Assembly: GCF_000227135.1 (NCBI RefSeq) | Contig: NC_018261.1 | Span: 647,453-711,452, forward strand | Length of the DNA stretch: 64,000 bases | From: Leishmania donovani | Lineage: Eukaryota; Euglenozoa; Kinetoplastea; Trypanosomatida; Trypanosomatidae | Reading direction: 5' to 3' | Shown: piece after piece, positions 58,791 to 64,000 of the stretch | How the letters are laid out: each line of letters opens with the position of its first letter | How positions within the stretch are numbered: position 1 is the stretch's first letter | Translations under genes and position numbers: made by a program | Notes under the pieces: generated by a model | Seen by the model: the letters and a program-made list of their open reading frames with translations, nothing else | What the model was told of the DNA's origin: nothing | Database searches by the model: none

Positions 58791-60839
58791 CCCGTCGTGA
58801 AAAACCCAGCAAACATGAAGGAATAGGATGCACTATGATGCCGCGCGACCAAGGGTGCAGAGCTGTTCCCTCTGCGTGTATATACGTGTGTGTGCGCGCC
58901 CTTGTAGGCCAAACAGCGTAGAATCGCCAGATCCAGCGTTAGACGCCAAACCACTTCTATGCTGGGGTCGTTCGTGTACAATTCGACGACGCGCCTATGA
59001 GTGTGTCTCTTCCGTTCTTTGTGGTCGACTTCTACCTTTTGGTTTTGGGGGGGGGGGGAACGCGTGTTTTCCTTGAAGATATCTGTGGTGCACCCTTGGG
59101 AAGCAAGGTGAGGCAGTGAAAGAGAGATGCAGGCCAGTTGTGCGTCTTGGTGCACCTAGAGAACATAGAGCCATTAAGCTTTACTTTTCCATGTGGCGCA
59201 CCATGCAAACTGCAACTGCGCGGAAGCCAGCGAGGGAAAGACAACGCCCTCGGATGAGCTACCCACTTAAACGTCGAGAGTGATGCCATAATCACTGAAG
59301 CGAAGCGGCGTACTTAGCATCAAGCACCAGCTTTCCCTCTTGCTGTCTTTGCAAAACATACGATGCGAAGAACCAGCCGCAGCCGTTTTGTTCGCGCATC
59401 TGTTTACTATTGAAGTATGCCGTGTAGCGTTACAGGCATGCTGACCATCAACACACGGTAACTAGATTCGTCCGTTTGTTCGACTGACGATATTGGGAGG
59501 GGGAGGGGGGCTGGTTCACTATCACAACACACTAAGCTCCTCTACCTCGCTGTAGGTTCTCCCGCCTTTACAGTCCAACTTTTCACCGAGCAAGAAAAGA
59601 TTTCGTTTTATGTATACACGTACACCATGAAAAAAATAGTATACGAACAATCATGATAGACGCAACAACAACAAAAATGACATACACGGCTCTCCGTCAA
59701 TATCGAATCAAACAACAACAAACAGCAACAAAAAGGAGGCACCCATCATCCACCATCCACACACCATCCACCCCACTAACAAAAAAGAGGGGGGAGAAGC
59801 AAACAACAAAAAAAAAAACATGCGGTAGTGTAACGCACATACACAACAACGAAAAAGAAGTAGCAGTGTCGAAGCAAGACCGAACGGCAAGAAACTGAAT
59901 TTTTTTTTGGTGTGCATACAGAAGGCACACAAGATACAAGACGCATGAAACATAAAAAAGCGGAAAACAAGGAATCGGTTGGATTGTCGTTTTTTTTCCT
60001 CTCTATGTATATAGACAGATATACATGAATAAGGAGATAAAGGAGACGAGTGTTGTGGCGTCGCCACTTCTACACACTTAGAGGAGCTGGAGAGAAAAAG
60101 GAGAAAGAAAAGGTTTAGACCTCCGAGACTACACATCGGGTGTTAGAGTGTTCTTCGGAGTTTTCTGAGCGCCAATTGTGCATGAGTGCACATTTGTGTG
60201 TGTGTATGTGTGTGATTGCGCTGCGGCTCATCACAACACCGACCGAGCTGCAAATGAACCCCAAATAAATCTTCTTTATATATGAGGAGAGGATAATGCA
60301 TTACCGCGCGCAGAGTTACAAAACACAAAGGCATACTCACACATAAAAAGTCGGTGGAATAACATAATCTGAGAACCAGTCGTATGTGCTTCGACACAAA
60401 ATTAAAAAGGGACAAGAGTACATGTGGACAGCAAAATTTTAAACGAGCCTGCGTAACAAAAGGAAGGAAGGGGTAGAGAGAGATACGATAGAGAAGAGAG
60501 AGTTGCACAAAGGCCACGGGCGAGTCAGCACATTCGTCTATGTCAATTTGGCTTGGCCCAGGAGCGATTGGGCCGCTTTCCACGTGGAGCCATACACCCT
60601 GGGAATAGAGCGCACCTTTTCACACAAGCGCATCGGTACGCGTGTGTGCATCAAAAGCAGTGTCGAGCTACCTGCCCTTCCCGCTTCTTGCCTCACTTTG
60701 ACGTGCCGCCGGTGTTGGCCCTTGGCGCTTGGTGTGCAAGATCACAACTCGGCCTGTCTGTGGGATTCTCGCCGGATTTTATGCAACAGGCCGTGGTTCA
60801 CGCGTGGACGGCGAGTCACGGAGTGAAGTAGCTCCACGT
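58791..60839. other. Intergenic region, no gene seen
   Basis: 2.0 kb, A-rich on plus from 59580 to 60480, with a G12 run at 59047-59058 and several short A- and T-runs. From about 60490 the composition becomes more balanced and merges with the GC-rich block to the right. No supportable gene. Confidence 0.5.
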
Positions 60840-63800
60840 TGAATGCATGACTGTGTGGAGATTGCCCCCGAGGAAAGCATCGATGGCAGAGGCGCCATCC
60901 GAATGAAGGTCAGCCGCAGCTCCAGCAGACAAGAAAACTAAGAAAAGACGCCTCCCATGTGCGGCGCACTTACACGGTCGGCGGGGCCGTGCCCCCATCG
61001 GGTGCCCGTGGTGGCGCCCTGTCTTCCTGATGCTCTGCAAGAGTGGGTTCTCTTCCTGCCGTCTCACCGTCTCCTGCTGCTCGCGGTCGAGCAAATCATA
61101 TCCACAGGGTCTGTCGTCCGCTCGTCCGGGAAACGTGCGCTGCCGACGGGGAACCCGCGCGAAATCAGCGCCCAAGTGAGGAGGCACTCAAAGACCTTAT
61201 TCAAGGTTATCGCAGCGTCGCGGCTCTCTCCTTGCGTCGCGTCACGCCCCTTAAATGCGGCGCCGTGCATCGTCGAGAACACGACGACCAGGGTCGGCAT
61301 CGCGTACCAGCCTGGGTAATACAGGCCGGCCGTGAGGATGTGGACCGGGTGGGTGCTCAGCGGAGCCCACGTCAAGCCGCCCTCGAGCACATGGCGCCAG
61401 GAGCGGTGGTCCCTCCCTGCGCCGTCGAGAGTGCGCCCTCCGGGCCGGTGGTCGCTGGGCGGCGCTGACCATCCTCACGGCACCGGCGAGCACGGCGTCC
61501 ACGCAATCAGGCCGGGGGCTGTCCGCAGCCGACGGCGCCGCAGGAGAGGCTACGACGCCCGGCACTCCGTTGTTCGAACGCGGAGGAAGCGACTAAGAGC
61601 GCTTGTGGGCCCTCATCCGTCGGTGTTGGCGCACGCGAGGGTAACCCTTAGAGGCGGCGATATCCATGCCCTTCCACACATGCGGCAGCGCGTCCCACGT
61701 TCGCACCCGCTCCTTCTTCCGGCAGCGGGCGCGGGCGCCTTCCACCCATCTGCTGGCAGCCGCTTCGAAGCAGCTGCCCTGGGCGGGGTCCTCGAGGCGA
61801 CGGACGAACTCCTCCGACACCCGCACGCCCTCCCGCAGCACCATGATCATTTAACCACCCGCAACCAGTCCATCGGAGCCCAGCGGAAGAGGGGCTTCCT
61901 CTGCACTGTCACGATCACAGCCGCATATGCAACACACCTCTCCGGCACACCTCCTAACGGCGTGAGAGAAGGATCGCAATGGAGTGGGATCCGTGGGACC
62001 TGGTATGAGGGGATGCCGTGCATCCAAGCCCGTTCGCAGGGACAGGCGCACTCGCCTGCAGACCTAGAGCGGAGAGGAGGAGGCGGCCAGGAAAAGGGGA
62101 GCGCGTCAGTTGTCCGTCAGCATCTACTGTCCAAGGCGCACCCACTCACCACAGCACACACACACACTTATGCGCATGCATCGGTGACTCCGCGCGTGCA
62201 CTGCCCCTCACACCGCGTGAGTCAGCTGCAACTTTCCTGGGGGGACAGGCCTGGTTTCTCAGCACAAGCAGCGGAGCCTCCGCAGCGGGCGAGCGCCCCA
62301 TTCCTCCCCTCCCCCACTCGCCTGTCACCACGACCTCCCTCAGCAACAAGTGCTCGGTAAGAGACCTGCACCCGCACGCAGCTGTCGGCATCCGCACAAA
62401 CACGCCGGTCCCGTCCACATGCCAGACCAACATGCAGCGCGCCGCCGTGAGAACGACCTGCGGCGCAAAGCGCCACTCGTCCGGCACAGCCTTGCGCAGC
62501 GCCGTCTCCCGCAGCCTCGCTGGCGGAGAACCGACATGTCCTCAAAGGCGCCATCCTGCAAGCCATCGGCGAAAGGCGTCGAAGACAGCTGCGGCAGCGC
62601 CGCACGGGGAGGCCATCCGGGACGCTCGAGCGCACCCGTGCAGCTCGTCGACGTCGCTATTCTTTCTCCCCACCGCATCCACCGCGCCCTCCGAGCCATG
62701 GATTCACATGTGCGCAAGCGGCACGCCCGCAACGCGTACGGCGTTTCGGCACAGCGCACTCCTGCGCGCGCCACAGCCACCGGTGATGGCAGCGATGCGA
62801 AGATACGGGGATGTGACGGCACCACCTGCAAAAGCACACTGCGCACCACCGCCTACTCATCCGTGCGCTTCACAACGAGGTCCCCGCCGGCCGTCGCGAG
62901 CACACCCTCGCCCAGGGACCACCGCGCGGCCTTGGGAGGGAGGTCCTGGATGGCGGGCCGGAGTGCACGGCCCCCGCCTCTGCTGCCGCCTGTGGGCGCG
63001 CAGGCTCGTCGTGAGGACGCAGCGCACCACAAGCATGCCCGCAACACCGCTCACGGCGCCCTTGCGCTTGGCCAGGGTACAGCAAAGCCTCATGCCCCTC
63101 ACCCGCTCGCCGTGCAGCATGCGAATCGCCCCGTGCTGGTCGCGCACCCACTACGCCCTCTCGCCAATGCCGTCCCGCTCCGGCTCCGATGCAGACACAG
63201 AGTGCGGTAGATCCGCTCTTTCCCAGCAGTAACATCCGCTCCGCCCCCACCCCCCAGCCGCCGCTAGAGAGGATGAGCGCGATGACCTCCACGGCGCGCG
63301 GGTCGCGCACGCAGCAGCACCCCGCTTACCAGCGTTACAGCAGCTTTGCGTTGCGGTGCGGTTTCTTAGGCGGCTCCCGCGCCACCATGCGCACAGGTGC
63401 CGCAGAGCGCACCCCTTCGCCAGCATCCGTCAGCAGCGTCCAGGTCGCGTTGCCCATCACCCTGGCGACGGCGCCCTTCACGTACACGCCGGACCGCCCA
63501 CGGTGCAGCCCCTCTTGCCGGCCCGGGGCATCCCTACCGGGTGCGCCATCCCCGACACCTCGGCGACAAGGCGCCCGTGCCGAGGGGGTGGCCCTCGAAG
63601 ACGCTCGCCGGGCGCGTAGGGCGCAAGCAAACCAGCAGGCCCTCCAGGCTGTCCCACGGCTCTTTCCGAGACGGTGGCGGGTGGGCTGGGCCGGGGGTGC
63701 AACATCATGAAACGTGCGCCCCCGCCACCACCGCTTCACGCGGGCAAGCAACAACAAAACCAAGTCGCTTCAGGCGATGCCTCTCAGCGCCGCGACTCGC

Positions 63801-63990
63801 CAGTATAGCATAGTGAGTGCTTTTGGGTGCGCATGCGTGCTCCTGGCTCCCGTGTGCCGGTGCCCGCGTTCACGTCTGGGCTGCTCCCCTCCATCACCGT
63901 GTGTCTCCGAGAGGCACCCGTGAGGCGGGCGCGAAGGTGCACCAGGCAGAGGAGAGAGGGGGCAGATCAAGAGGCATCCGTGCAGACAGG
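60840..63990 (-). pseudogene. GC-rich block with broken minus-strand coding remnants
   Basis: A 3-kb GC-rich block without a long frame. Short minus-strand frames in different phases follow each other and some look protein-like: 63763-63335 (containing GVYVKGAVARVMGNATWTLL), 63047-62853 (DLPPKAARWSLGEGVLATAG, then GDLVVKRTDE), 62487-62146 (DEWRFAPQVVLTAARCMLVW), 61850-61593 (EEFVRRLEDPAQGSCFEAAA, then DALPHVWKGMDIAA) and 61390-61064 (HILTAGLYYPGWYAMPTLVV, then FSTMHGAAFKGRD). Stops and phase changes separate them, so if this was a gene it is no longer intact. A run of decayed retroelement or surface-protein sequence is possible; I do not recognise the family. The right edge continues outside the window. 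Confidence 0.33.
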
Positions 63991-64000
63991 GCCTGCGCCG

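Noticed and set aside
60503..60826. 107-codon plus-strand frame at the border of the GC-rich block
   Set aside because: No domain, wrong strand for the cluster, and overlaps an alternative plus-strand frame of similar length.

Overview
The window reads as nuclear chromosomal DNA of a kinetoplastid protist, most likely Leishmania or a close relative. The evidence is intron-less GC-rich genes, all 17 recognisable protein genes on the minus strand, and long intergenic stretches that are pyrimidine-rich in the sense direction, as expected for trans-splicing. No convincing plus-strand gene, tRNA, rRNA, CRISPR array, insertion sequence or telomere repeat was seen. The whole window is best seen as part of one directional (polycistronic) gene cluster transcribed from right to left. 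Gene calls rest on motifs read by eye, with no database search.

Layout from left to right, all minus strand. 1-2382: N-terminal part of a VPS13-type lipid-transfer protein, running off the left edge. 4801-6093: D-isomer 2-hydroxyacid dehydrogenase interrupted by a 613-base assembly gap. 7456-8340: small protein with a possible CFAP68 (axonemal inner protein) motif. 9260-10990: voltage-sensing-phosphatase/PTEN-like membrane phosphatase. 12745-14160: a GC-rich noncoding island. 14432-17419: C2CD3-like C2-domain protein. 20433-22466: R3H-type protein. 23601-25835: probable mitochondrial PPR protein. 26551-27735: ESCRT-II subunit SNF8/VPS22. 28573-31578: large low-complexity protein of unknown function. 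33651-34709: type II membrane protein with a degenerate alkaline-phosphatase-like ectodomain.

From 35860 to 39290 lies a gene-poor stretch with a decayed membrane-protein frame, two perfect hairpins and a candidate SIDER-like retroposon remnant. Then come TTC39/IML2-family protein (40437-42848), a repeat-bearing coiled-coil protein (45508-47205), a p25-alpha/TPPP protein with an apparent one-base frameshift near its start (49531-49991), a kinesin (50751-53957), a DEAD-box-type RNA helicase, probably mitochondrial (54830-57376), and a ubiquitin-conjugating-enzyme-like protein (58227-58727). The last 3 kb (60840-64000) is GC-rich and holds only broken minus-strand frames.

The genes do not form a pathway, as is usual in kinetoplastid clusters. 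Several of the products (C2CD3-like, CFAP68-like, kinesin, p25-alpha) fit the flagellum or cytoskeleton, and VPS13, SNF8 and the phosphatase fit membrane traffic and phosphoinositide signalling. The points most worth checking are the VSP-like phosphatase, the C2CD3- and CFAP68-like calls, three enzymes with altered catalytic motifs, the p25-alpha frameshift, and the hairpin followed by a T-run at 37.8 kb.
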